NCBI GenBank assembly: GCA_002774575.1
Contig: PEXW01000071.1
Location: forward strand, 1 to 14,518
Direction: 5' to 3'
Source: Candidatus Kerfeldbacteria bacterium CG08_land_8_20_14_0_20_43_14
GTDB taxonomy: Bacteria; Patescibacteriota; Patescibacteriia; PEXW01
DNA: 14,518 nucleotides
The notes under the pieces were generated by a model. The model did no database searches. It was not told the origin of the DNA and worked only from the letters and a program-made list of their open reading frames with translations. Positions 6,022 to 12,988 of this stretch are shown piece by piece. Made by a program: the position numbers and the translations under genes. Positions within the stretch are counted from its first letter, which is position 1. Every line of letters starts with the position of its first letter.

Positions 6022-6036
6022 TGCTATAATTAAAAC
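6022..6036 (+). promoter_or_regulatory. extended -10 promoter, leaderless recJ start
   Basis: A perfect extended -10 element, TGC-TATAAT (TG 6022-6023, TATAAT 6025-6030), ends 6 nt before the recJ ATG, so the transcript should begin at the start codon. The -35 region falls inside the preceding terminator hairpin and has no -35 consensus. Same spacing and same nine bases as at korA. Confidence 0.75.
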
Positions 6037-7758
6037 ATGGAAAAAATTTGGCATGTGGCAGAACCGGTTAGCCCGGCAATTAAGCAGGAATTTCCGGAAT
6101 TAGACGACATAACTCTGCAATTATTGTGGAATCGGGGATTAAAAGATCAAAAAGGAATTGATGAATTTTTAAAGCCTGATTGGCTTAAAGATATCCACGA
6201 TCCTTTTTTGTTCGTGGACATGGGAAAAGCCGTGGCCAGGATTTTTAAGGCCATTGAAAAACAGGAAAATATCATTGTTCATGGCGATTACGATGCTGAC
6301 GGGGTTTGTGCTTCGGCGATTTTATTCAATACTTTAAAAGCCTTGGGCGCCAAGGTTGATGTTTATTTGCCTCATCGGGAGAGGGAAGGTTATGGTTTAA
6401 ATCTTCAGACCATAGATCATTTGCACGAAGTGCATAAAGCGAATTTGATCATTACTTGTGATTGCGGAACCAGTAATTATCAGGAAGTTGAGCGGGCCAA
6501 AGAGCTGAAAATTGAAGTGATTATTACCGATCACCATCACGAGCCAGTTGAACGGCCCAAGGCTTTTGCCTTGATTAATCCGCGTTTAGCTGGTTCGGGT
6601 TATCCTTTTCCTGGTTTGGCCGGTTCGGGCGTGGCTTTTAAATTAGCCCAGGCTTTAATTCGCAAATCAGATTTGGATAAAATAGATAACCTGTCTAAAG
6701 ATGGTTTTGAAAAATGGCTTTTGGATTTCGTGGCCATCAGCACGATTACGGATTTCATGCCTTTGGTGGGCGAAAATCGGACTTTGGTCAGCTACGGTTT
6801 AATTGTTTTAAAGAAAACTCCGAGGCCTGGTTTGCGGGCTATGTGCGAAGTTATGGGAACCCGGCAGGAAAATATTGACACTACCACCATTGGTTTTCAG
6901 ATTGGACCGCGCTTGAACGCGGCCGGCCGCATGGATCATGCCAGCACGGCTTTCCGGCTGTTAATCAGTCAGGATTATGAAGAATCCAAAAGCATTGCCA
7001 TTGCCTTGAATGAATCAAACATTGAAAGGCAGAAGTTAACTGAAGAAATTGTGGCCAAGGCAAAGGGTCTGATCGGCAGTGTCGGCGCGGACAGAAAAAT
7101 ACTGACTGCGCTGGGCGAAGGCTGGCCAGTAGGCGTGGTCGGTCTAGTTGCCGGCAGGTTGGCTGATGAATTTCATAGGCCGGTTTTGATCATGACCAAG
7201 CATGATGATTTAGTCGTCGGTTCTGGCCGGAGCATCCCCAGCTATGATATAACCCAGGCTTTGGTCAGGAACAAACAATTCCTGGAGCGTTTTGGCGGTC
7301 ATGCCGGCGCCTGCGGATTTACTTTGACTTTGGCCAAGATTGAGGATTTTTCAAAAGCAATTTTAGCCGATGCCAATCATGAGCTGAAGGATAGTGATTT
7401 GTTAAAAGAGATTAGTATCGAAAGCGAGGTAGCTTTAAAACAAATCAGTTTTAAATTATTAAATGTCTTGGAGGATTTTGAGCCGTTTGGTGAAGGTAAT
7501 CCAAAACCACTATTTGTCTGCAGAGGAATGGCAATTACCGAGCTCCAGCCGGTTGGTAAGGATAAAAGGCATTTAAGGATTGTGGTCAATCATCAGACTG
7601 CCGAACCCAGAAAATTTATTGCTTTTGGCTTTGGTGAAGTTTACGGCCCAATGCTTACTGTCGGAGATAAAATTGATATTGTTTTCAGCGTGGACCGCAA
7701 TGAGTGGAATGGCACGCGGGAACTGCAATTAAAAGTAATTGATTTAAAATTTTCATAA
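6037..7758 (+). CDS. recJ: single-stranded-DNA exonuclease RecJ
   Basis: A 573-residue 5'-3' single-stranded-DNA exonuclease of the DHH phosphoesterase superfamily, used in recombination, mismatch and base-excision repair. Catalytic motifs are intact: Asp-Tyr-Asp-Ala-Asp-Gly (84-89), the Asp142 of Cys-Asp-Cys-Gly, Asp-His-His (165-167), and Asp239 in Ile-Thr-Asp-Phe-Met-Pro-Leu. The DHHA1 domain follows with Gly-Trp-Pro-Val-Gly-Val-Val-Gly, a Gly-Ser-Gly-Arg-Ser motif and Gly-Gly-His-Ala-Gly-Ala-Cys-Gly-Phe near residue 421. The C-terminal OB-fold domain (about 460-573) contains Phe-Glu-Pro-Phe-Gly-Glu-Gly-Asn-Pro. Length is normal for the family. The start is fixed by the leaderless promoter. 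It is the first gene of a probable unit with the RNase H-like gene (7-nt gap), which fits a nucleic-acid repair theme. Confidence 0.95.
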   Translation: MEKIWHVAEPVSPAIKQEFPELDDITLQLLWNRGLKDQKGIDEFLKPDWLKDIHDPFLFVDMGKAVARIFKAIEKQENIIVHGDYDADGVCASAILFNTLKALGAKVDVYLPHREREGYGLNLQTIDHLHEVHKANLIITCDCGTSNYQEVERAKELKIEVIITDHHHEPVERPKAFALINPRLAGSGYPFPGLAGSGVAFKLAQALIRKSDLDKIDNLSKDGFEKWLLDFVAISTITDFMPLVGENRTLVSYGLIVLKKTPRPGLRAMCEVMGTRQENIDTTTIGFQIGPRLNAAGRMDHASTAFRLLISQDYEESKSIAIALNESNIERQKLTEEIVAKAKGLIGSVGADRKILTALGEGWPVGVVGLVAGRLADEFHRPVLIMTKHDDLVVGSGRSIPSYDITQALVRNKQFLERFGGHAGACGFTLTLAKIEDFSKAILADANHELKDSDLLKEISIESEVALKQISFKLLNVLEDFEPFGEGNPKPLFVCRGMAITELQPVGKDKRHLRIVVNHQTAEPRKFIAFGFGEVYGPMLTVGDKIDIVFSVDRNEWNGTRELQLKVIDLKFS

Positions 7759-7765
7759 TTCAAAT

Positions 7766-8167
7766 ATGCCAGACTACATTCTTTACACGGATGGAGGCGC
7801 CAGAAATAATCCTGGTCCGGCAGCCATTGGTTATGTTTTGATTCACAATAATCGGATCGTGGTCAAACATGGCGAAAAAATCGGTCAGGCGACAAACAAT
7901 ATAGCCGAATATCAGGCCATGCTTACAGGCTTGCTGAAAGCTAAAGATTTAGGCATAAAAAAGCTGGTCTGCAGGCTTGACAGCCAGCTAGTTTGCGAGC
8001 AGTTGAACCAAAGGTATAAAATAAAAGACCGGGACTTGGGCGTGTATTTTGTAAAAATCTGGAATTTACTTCCGGCTTTTGAAAAAGTGGATTTTGTTTA
8101 TATTCCCAGGGAGCAAAATTTATTGGCCGATAATTTGGTTAATCAGGCCTTAGACGGGAAAATTTAA
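7766..8167 (+). CDS. rnhA: RNase HI-like ribonuclease
   Basis: A 133-residue RNase H-fold protein of the reverse-transcriptase-like RNase HI type (compact, without the basic handle region of E. coli RNase HI). The four metal-binding acids are all present: Asp9 in Tyr-Thr-Asp-Gly-Gly-Ala-Arg, Glu48 in Asn-Asn-Ile-Ala-Glu-Tyr, Asp72 in Arg-Leu-Asp-Ser-Gln-Leu, and Asp122 in Asn-Leu-Leu-Ala-Asp-Asn-Leu. It should cleave the RNA strand of RNA-DNA hybrids. It has no N-terminal hybrid-binding domain. It lies 7 nt after recJ and 3 nt before the hydrolase, so it is in the middle of an operon; no Shine-Dalgarno sequence is visible. The symbol names the family rather than a proven orthologue. Confidence 0.9.
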   Translation: MPDYILYTDGGARNNPGPAAIGYVLIHNNRIVVKHGEKIGQATNNIAEYQAMLTGLLKAKDLGIKKLVCRLDSQLVCEQLNQRYKIKDRDLGVYFVKIWNLLPAFEKVDFVYIPREQNLLADNLVNQALDGKI

Positions 8168-8170
8168 TTT

Positions 8171-9055
8171 ATGATAATAAACCTTGTTTTAATTGCCTTA
8201 ATCACTGTCTGCATTTTGCTAATTTTGATTGCTTGGTATATTGCCTCAATCATAATTAAGCAGCCGCGGGAAGTTCGTCCGCAAGACTGGGCCACGCACA
8301 ATTTGCATCCGGAATTGATTAAATTCCGGGCCAGTGATGGCATTGAATTGTCCGGGGCTTTTATCAGCGGCAGCAGCAAAGCGACCATAATTATGCTTCA
8401 TGGCTATGGTCATTCCAAGACTCAATTGCTGCCCCAGGCTTGTTTTTTGAATCAGGCGGGCTTTAATGTTTTCCTTTTTGATTTCCGCGCTTCTGGGGAA
8501 AGCGCCGGCGAGTATATAACTTTTGGCGAAGAAGAACAGAAGGATTTGGTCGGCGCCGTGCACTATCTGCACAGCCGGAAAGACATTGATCATAGCCGGA
8601 TTGGGATATTTGGTTTTTCCATGGGCGGATCAGTGGCTTTGTTAAAAAGCGGCGAACTAAAGGAAATTAAAGCGGTGGTGGTTGATTCAAGCTATGGAGA
8701 ATTTCATTCACTAATTGAATCGAATTTTAAGCAGTATCTGGGCGGAATGCCGTTTTTCCCCCTGGGTCATTTGGTTTTGTATATTATTAAAGTTCGAACC
8801 GGTGCGTATTTCGGGAATATACGGCCGCTTGAAAGCATTTCTAGTTTAAAAGATAAACCCTTATTGGTAATCCACGGTCTGCAGGACAAAACAGTACCAG
8901 TCTGGGATGCCATCAAAATCCATGCCAGCGCCCATGGTCCGGCAGAGCTGATGCTGGTCCAGGGAGCCGGGCATAATACGACTTATTCCAGTGCCGGTGA
9001 AAAATATGTTAAAAAGATATTGGGTTTCTTCAAAACCTATCTGTCAGAAATTTGA
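8171..9055 (+). CDS. membrane-anchored alpha/beta hydrolase
   Basis: A 294-residue serine hydrolase of the alpha/beta fold. One N-terminal transmembrane helix (about 3-28) is followed by Lys-Gln-Pro-Arg, so the catalytic domain is probably held on the outside of the membrane, or the helix is an uncleaved signal anchor. The domain contains the oxyanion motif His-Gly-Tyr-Gly (77-80), Phe-Asp-Phe-Arg-Ala-Ser-Gly-Glu-Ser (103-111), the nucleophile elbow Gly-Phe-Ser150-Met-Gly-Gly, the acid Asp239 in Gly-Leu-Gln-Asp-Lys-Thr-Val-Pro, and His268 in Gly-Ala-Gly-His-Asn. The triad is complete. The layout resembles the BEM46/YqkD-like group, whose substrates are mostly unknown (esters or acyl groups). 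It follows the RNase H gene by 3 nt and ends in TGA, which shows that TGA is a stop here. Confidence 0.9.
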   Translation: MIINLVLIALITVCILLILIAWYIASIIIKQPREVRPQDWATHNLHPELIKFRASDGIELSGAFISGSSKATIIMLHGYGHSKTQLLPQACFLNQAGFNVFLFDFRASGESAGEYITFGEEEQKDLVGAVHYLHSRKDIDHSRIGIFGFSMGGSVALLKSGELKEIKAVVVDSSYGEFHSLIESNFKQYLGGMPFFPLGHLVLYIIKVRTGAYFGNIRPLESISSLKDKPLLVIHGLQDKTVPVWDAIKIHASAHGPAELMLVQGAGHNTTYSSAGEKYVKKILGFFKTYLSEI

Positions 9056-9065
9056 TTTTTAAGCT

Positions 9066-9083
9066 AAATTAAGCCAGAATTAA
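9066..9083 (+). repeat. 18-nt repeat, copy upstream of alaS
   Basis: Second copy of the sequence at 1694-1711 with one difference (G for A at 9077). It fills half of the 37-nt gap between the hydrolase gene and alaS. Confidence 0.3.
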
Positions 9084-9092
9084 ATTTAAAAA

Positions 9093-10931
9093 ATGCGTTT
9101 AGATGACATCAGAAAAAAATTTTTAAAGTACTTTAAAGACCAGAAGCATATTTTGGTCACATCTTCCTCGTTGATTCCGCAAAACGATCCAACGGTTCTT
9201 TTAACCACCGCTGGCATGCAGCAGTTCAAGCCGTATTTTACCGGCGAAAGGGATTCGATGATTGATTTTAAAACCCGCCGCTTTGCTTCAGTCCAAAAAT
9301 GCTTCCGAACTTCTGATATAAACGAGGTGGGTGATCTGGACCATCTGACTTTTTTTGAAATGTTGGGGAATTTCAGTGTGGGGGATTATTTTAAAAAAGA
9401 AGCCATCGGTTATGCTTGGGTTTTTTTAACCAAGGAAATTAAGCTGGGCCCAGAAAGGTTGTGGGCGACTTATTTTAATGGCCAGGGGCGCAATTCCAAA
9501 AGAGCCAAAATTACTTCTGACAAAGAGTCGCTGAAATTCTGGCAAAAATTCCTGCCAAAAAACCGGATTTGCGGTTTTGGCGAAGAAGCCAATTTCTGGG
9601 GTCCTCCGGGCAAAACCGGACCCTGCGGTCCCTGCACGGAAATTCATTATGATTTAACCAAAAAGCCTTGTGAAAAAGGCGAAGACTGCTTGCCGAATTG
9701 TGAATGTGGCCGGTTTGTGGAAATCTGGAATTTGGTTTTGATGCAGTATGAAAAAACCGCCGAAGCTGAATTTGTTGAATTGCCGAGAAAAAATATCGAT
9801 ACGGGCATGGGCTTGGAAAGACTGGCAATGGTCATTAATCAAAAGGGAAATGTTTTCCAAACCGACGCTTTTTCAGAAATAATCAAAAGCATTGAAAGCG
9901 ACCCGCGTTTTGGCTCAACAGGCAATATTGCGGAAGACGCCAAAAGGTTAAGAATTGTGGCGGATCATTTTAAAGGCACGGTTTTTTTGCGCGCTGATGA
10001 AGTCAGGTTCAGCAACAAAGAGCAGGGCTATATTTTGCGGAGGATTTTCCGGCGGGCCTGCGATCAGTATTTGCATCCGGGCATGGATTTTCAAAAAGTT
10101 TTTCAAGTAATCATTAGTCAGCTAAAGAATGCTTATCCGGAATTGGCAGAGAAAAAATTCGAAATAATCAGTGATTGCGAAAAAGAATATCTGAATTATG
10201 AAAAAGTCAGGAATCTAAACATTTCTGTTTTATTGAAGCAGCTGCCCGCCCAAGGCATACTTTCGCAAATCGCCTCGCCCGAAGGCCCTTCCAGCATCAG
10301 AATAACCGGCCAGGCTGCTTTTCAACTGTTTTCAACTTATGGCGCTTCCATAGATCAGCTGAAACAAAAAGGTTTTAGTTTTGATGAAATGGAATTTGAA
10401 GCAGAGATGGAAAAGCACCGCGAGGTTTCCAGAGCCGGAGCTGACAGTAAATTCGGCGGTCATGGTTTGAACAGCGCCATTCTGACTGACGAAGACAGGA
10501 AAAAAATTACTAGATTGCACACAGCCACGCATCTGCTTCAAAAAGCCTTGATAGAAACTTTGGGAGATTCCATTCAGCAAGAAGGCTCGGACATCAGTCC
10601 GGAAAGGCTTCGCTTTGATTTTAAGTTCCCGACTAAGTTAACTTTTGCGCAAATCGCCAAGGTGGAAACAATAGTGAATGAAAAAATAGAACAGGATTTG
10701 AAAGTCAGCTTTGAAGAAATGGCCATTGACGAGGCTCTAAAATCCGGCGCTTTAGCCTTTTTCAAGGAGAAATACCCGCCAAAAGTAAAGGTTTATAGCA
10801 TAGGCGATTATTCCAAGGAGATTTGCGCCGGCCCGCATGTTGCCAGTACAAAAGAACTTGGGTATTTTAAGATTCTCTCGGAAAAATCCGTTTCAGCCGG
10901 AATCCGGCGGATTAAAGCCAGCTTAGATTAA
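9093..10931 (+). CDS. alaS: alanyl-tRNA synthetase, short form without C-Ala domain
   Basis: Class II alanyl-tRNA synthetase, which charges tRNA-Ala and removes wrongly attached Ser or Gly. The catalytic core is complete: motif 2 region with Arg-Phe-Ala-Ser-Val-Gln-Lys-Cys-Phe-Arg (63-72), Phe-Phe-Glu-Met-Leu-Gly-Asn-Phe (87-94), and motif 3 Gly-Met-Gly-Leu-Glu-Arg-Leu (238-244). A Cys-rich insert (193-205) precedes Gly-Arg-Phe-Val-Glu-Ile-Trp-Asn. The tRNA-recognition domain follows, then the editing domain with its zinc ligands His476, His480, Cys578 and His582. The protein then stops at residue 612, just after the Ser-Ala-Gly-Ile-Arg-Arg-Ile segment. Typical bacterial forms have about 870 residues and end in a linker and C-Ala domain, both missing here; the downstream DNA does not encode them. 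No Shine-Dalgarno precedes the ATG. Confidence 0.95.
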   Translation: MRLDDIRKKFLKYFKDQKHILVTSSSLIPQNDPTVLLTTAGMQQFKPYFTGERDSMIDFKTRRFASVQKCFRTSDINEVGDLDHLTFFEMLGNFSVGDYFKKEAIGYAWVFLTKEIKLGPERLWATYFNGQGRNSKRAKITSDKESLKFWQKFLPKNRICGFGEEANFWGPPGKTGPCGPCTEIHYDLTKKPCEKGEDCLPNCECGRFVEIWNLVLMQYEKTAEAEFVELPRKNIDTGMGLERLAMVINQKGNVFQTDAFSEIIKSIESDPRFGSTGNIAEDAKRLRIVADHFKGTVFLRADEVRFSNKEQGYILRRIFRRACDQYLHPGMDFQKVFQVIISQLKNAYPELAEKKFEIISDCEKEYLNYEKVRNLNISVLLKQLPAQGILSQIASPEGPSSIRITGQAAFQLFSTYGASIDQLKQKGFSFDEMEFEAEMEKHREVSRAGADSKFGGHGLNSAILTDEDRKKITRLHTATHLLQKALIETLGDSIQQEGSDISPERLRFDFKFPTKLTFAQIAKVETIVNEKIEQDLKVSFEEMAIDEALKSGALAFFKEKYPPKVKVYSIGDYSKEICAGPHVASTKELGYFKILSEKSVSAGIRRIKASLD

Positions 10932-10946
10932 TTAAAACTCAAGCCC

Positions 10947-10975
10947 TTGACTAAAAAAACCAATTTTGTTAAGCT
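10947..10975 (+). promoter_or_regulatory. possible promoter of the infA operon
   Basis: TTGACT (10947-10952) stands 17 nt from TAAGCT (10970-10975), which is preceded by TG at the extended -10 position (10967-10968). The -35 is good, the -10 weak. If used, the transcript would begin near 10982 with a leader of about 135 nt before infA. Confidence 0.4.
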
Positions 10976-11043
10976 GAAAACACTTAAAAATTGAATTAAA
11001 TTTGGTTCCAGTAGCTCACGAATTTGTTCCGCTTTGCTGTGTA

Positions 11044-11107
11044 CTAAGATCCTGCTTTCCAGGACTTAAGTTATACAGGCCCCGTTAATTACTGACGGGG
11101 GTATATT
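11044..11107 (+). promoter_or_regulatory. two hairpins upstream of infA
   Basis: The first hairpin pairs TCCTG (11050-11054) with CAGGA around a 5-nt loop and can extend by AAG with CTT. The second pairs CCCCGT (11080-11085) with ACGGGG (11095-11100) over a 9-nt loop and is followed by a T-containing stretch (11102-11109). The second may be the terminator of alaS or an attenuator in an infA leader. A TATATT box at 11102-11107 lies 10 nt before the infA ATG and is an alternative start signal. I see no tRNA, T-box or other known RNA here. Confidence 0.4.
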
Positions 11108-11117
11108 TTTAAACTAA

Positions 11118-11378
11118 ATGCAACGAAATCGACATCCAGCTCCGAAGCCAGAGGCCAGGGGCGTTAATAAAAAAGGTTTTATAGAAGTTGAAGGCGTGGT
11201 TGAGGAATTGCTGCCCTCGGCGACATTTCGAGTGAAGCTTAGTAACAGTCATTTGGTTTTGGCCCATTTGTCCGGCCGTATGCGGATGAATAAAATTAAA
11301 ATTTTGCCTGGCGACACAGTGATTTTGGAAATGACTCCTTATGACCTGAATAAAGGTCGGATTACTTTTAGAAAATAA
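11118..11378 (+). CDS. infA: translation initiation factor IF-1
   Basis: An OB-fold protein that occupies the A site of the 30S subunit during initiation. The core (about 20-85) is plain: Phe-Ile-Glu-Val-Glu-Gly, Leu-Pro-Ser-Ala-Thr-Phe-Arg-Val, His-Leu-Ser-Gly-Arg-Met-Arg-Met-Asn, Leu-Pro-Gly-Asp and Pro-Tyr-Asp-Leu-Asn-Lys-Gly-Arg-Ile. At 86 residues it is about 14 longer than usual because of a basic, Pro-rich N-terminal extension (1-19). No in-frame ATG lies inside the extension at a better position, and no Shine-Dalgarno is visible, so the exact start is uncertain. It opens the conserved ribosomal protein cluster; rpmJ follows after 3 nt. Confidence 0.95.
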   Translation: MQRNRHPAPKPEARGVNKKGFIEVEGVVEELLPSATFRVKLSNSHLVLAHLSGRMRMNKIKILPGDTVILEMTPYDLNKGRITFRK

Positions 11379-11381
11379 GTT

Positions 11382-11495
11382 ATGAAAGTTAGATCTTCAG
11401 TAAAACCTATTTGCGCAAAATGCCGCGTTATCAGACGGGGCAAGAAATTGTTAGTTATCTGTTCCACTCCCAAGCATAAGCAAAGACAAGGATAA
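11382..11495 (+). CDS. rpmJ: ribosomal protein L36 (bL36)
   Basis: A 37-residue protein of the large subunit, in its usual place between infA and rpsM. It begins Met-Lys-Val-Arg-Ser-Ser-Val-Lys-Pro-Ile-Cys, the family signature, and keeps all four zinc ligands (Cys11, Cys14, Cys27, His32), so it is the zinc-binding form. Stop TAA at 11493-11495; rpsM starts 5 nt later, and the AAGGA at the end of this gene (11488-11492) serves as the rpsM ribosome binding site. Confidence 0.96.
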   Translation: MKVRSSVKPICAKCRVIRRGKKLLVICSTPKHKQRQG

Positions 11496-11500
11496 AAAAT

Positions 11501-11890
11501 ATGCCAGCCAGAATTGCCGGAATAATTTTACCCAATAAACCCTTGAAAGTCGCTTTAGGCTACATTTACGGCGTTGGCCCGACTTTGGCGAAATTGATCA
11601 TCACTAAAGCTGAATTGGATCCGCAAATCAGACCCAATGATTTATCCGAAGCCGAAGTCAACCGATTGCGCGATATTATTGAAAAGCAATATAAAGTAGA
11701 AGGCGATTTAAGGCGTGAAGTTTTATTGAATATTAAACGGAAAAGGGAAATCGGCTCTTATCAAGGCATGCGGCATTTCAGAAATTTGCCAGTGCGCGGG
11801 CAAAGGACCAAGACCAATTCCAGGACAGTCAGGGGCAACACCCGCAGAACCATGGGCAGCGGCCGTAAGTCTTCGGCGGAAAAGACTTAA
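11501..11890 (+). CDS. rpsM: ribosomal protein S13 (uS13)
   Basis: Small-subunit head protein of 129 residues, close to the usual 115-125. Seen are the start Met-Pro-Ala-Arg-Ile-Ala-Gly, the helix-two-turn-helix region with Tyr-Ile-Tyr-Gly-Val-Gly-Pro, and the C-terminal rRNA/tRNA-contacting stretch with Gly-Met-Arg-His, Leu-Pro-Val-Arg-Gly-Gln-Arg-Thr-Lys-Thr-Asn and Arg-Thr-Val-Arg-Gly. AAGGA lies eight bases upstream. Order and neighbours are those of the alpha operon. Confidence 0.97.
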   Translation: MPARIAGIILPNKPLKVALGYIYGVGPTLAKLIITKAELDPQIRPNDLSEAEVNRLRDIIEKQYKVEGDLRREVLLNIKRKREIGSYQGMRHFRNLPVRGQRTKTNSRTVRGNTRRTMGSGRKSSAEKT

Positions 11891-11902
11891 GCATAATTTT
11901 TT

Positions 11903-12361
11903 ATGACTGAAGAACCAAAAAAATCAGAAGAATTAGAAACGGCAAAAAAACCGGCTGAAAAAACCGAGGCCAATGTTGTTTCGCCAAAACGGAGGCGGAA
12001 AAAGACTAAAAAATTTGTTCAACACGGCATTGCCCATATTCAGGCCAGTTACAATAACACCATTATAAGCATTACGGATTTGAACGGCGATGTGCTTGGT
12101 TGGGCATCAGCCGGCCAAGTAGGCTTTAAAGGGCCGAAAAAGGGCACGCCTTATGCTGCTGGCGTTGTGGTCAAAAATCTTTTGGAAAAAATTAAGGAAG
12201 TCGGATTGCGCCAGGTGGATGTAAAGGTTAAAGGCATTGGCAGCGGCCGCGAAGCCGCTATCCGAGCCTTGGCCGGAGCAGGTTTGGCCATAGTCGGCAT
12301 CAAAGACCTGACCCCAATTCCTCATAACGGCGTCAGACCGCCAAAGGTAAGGAGAGTTTAA
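11903..12361 (+). CDS. rpsK: ribosomal protein S11 (uS11)
   Basis: Platform protein of the small subunit, 152 residues. The conserved body begins around residue 37 with Phe-Val-Gln-His-Gly-Ile-Ala-His-Ile-Gln-Ala-Ser-Tyr-Asn-Asn-Thr, continues with Trp-Ala-Ser-Ala-Gly-Gln-Val-Gly-Phe-Lys-Gly and Thr-Pro-Tyr-Ala-Ala, and ends His-Asn-Gly-Val-Arg-Pro-Pro-Lys-Val-Arg-Arg-Val. The first about 30 residues are an extra Glu/Lys/Pro-rich extension. The ATG has no Shine-Dalgarno sequence. rpsD starts one base after its stop codon. Confidence 0.97.
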   Translation: MTEEPKKSEELETAKKPAEKTEANVVSPKRRRKKTKKFVQHGIAHIQASYNNTIISITDLNGDVLGWASAGQVGFKGPKKGTPYAAGVVVKNLLEKIKEVGLRQVDVKVKGIGSGREAAIRALAGAGLAIVGIKDLTPIPHNGVRPPKVRRV

Positions 12362-12362
12362 T

Positions 12363-12971
12363 ATGGCAAGAAATCTCGGACCAAAACATACTCGTTGCCG
12401 CCGTTATGGCGTGAAATTATGCGACTCGGTTAAATGCCCGGTCATTCGGCGTCCTTATCCTCCCGGTCAGCATGGGCCAAAAGGAACTTCACGCTTGTCA
12501 GAATACGGTGTGCAATTGGCGGAAAAGCAAAAGGCAAAAATAATTTACGGCTTGCTGGAGCGCCAGTTTGAAAATTACTTTAAAAAAGCCATTGGTAAAA
12601 AAGGCAATACCGGACTTTTGCTTTTGCAGTCATTGGAACGGCGTCTGGATAATGTGATTTACAGGCTGGGTTTTGCCGCAACCCACAGTCAGGCCAGGCA
12701 ATTTGTCGGGCATGGTTTTATTTTGGTCAACGGTAAAAAAGTTACTATTCCTTCTTACAATGTAGATGTTAATGACGAAATTGGCGTGGCTAATAAACCA
12801 AAGATCCGTGCGCAGATTGCGGAAAGGTTAAAAGGCCAAAGGGAAGCAAAATCCGGCTGGCTTTCAGTTGAAACAGATAAGCTGGCTGGTAAAATCGCCA
12901 GACTGCCGGAAACTGAAGATGTCCAACAGCCCTTAAACATGCAATTAATAGTTGAATATTATTCTCGTTAA
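12363..12971 (+). CDS. rpsD: ribosomal protein S4 (uS4), zinc-type with His ligand
   Basis: Primary 16S rRNA-binding protein, 202 residues, normal length. The N-terminal region has the pattern Gly-Pro-Lys-His9-Thr-Arg-Cys12, then Cys20 and Cys25, followed by Arg-Arg-Pro-Tyr-Pro-Pro-Gly-Gln-His-Gly. In zinc-binding S4 proteins the first ligand is normally a Cys; here His stands in its place and the loop to the second pair is shortened. The S4 RNA-binding domain is about 92-155 (Arg-Arg-Leu-Asp-Asn-Val-Ile-Tyr-Arg-Leu-Gly-Phe). A GGAG at 12351-12354 inside the end of rpsK provides a ribosome site. S4 is the translational repressor of this operon in E. coli; no such control can be shown here. 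Confidence 0.97.
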   Translation: MARNLGPKHTRCRRYGVKLCDSVKCPVIRRPYPPGQHGPKGTSRLSEYGVQLAEKQKAKIIYGLLERQFENYFKKAIGKKGNTGLLLLQSLERRLDNVIYRLGFAATHSQARQFVGHGFILVNGKKVTIPSYNVDVNDEIGVANKPKIRAQIAERLKGQREAKSGWLSVETDKLAGKIARLPETEDVQQPLNMQLIVEYYSR

Positions 12972-12988
12972 TTAGTTTTTCAAAATAT

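Noticed and set aside
10996..11060. Possible tRNA or T-box because of a GGTTCC stretch and nearby hairpins before infA
   Set aside because: No acceptor stem, anticodon arm or T-box core can be formed, and alaS, the gene a T-box would control, lies upstream rather than downstream.
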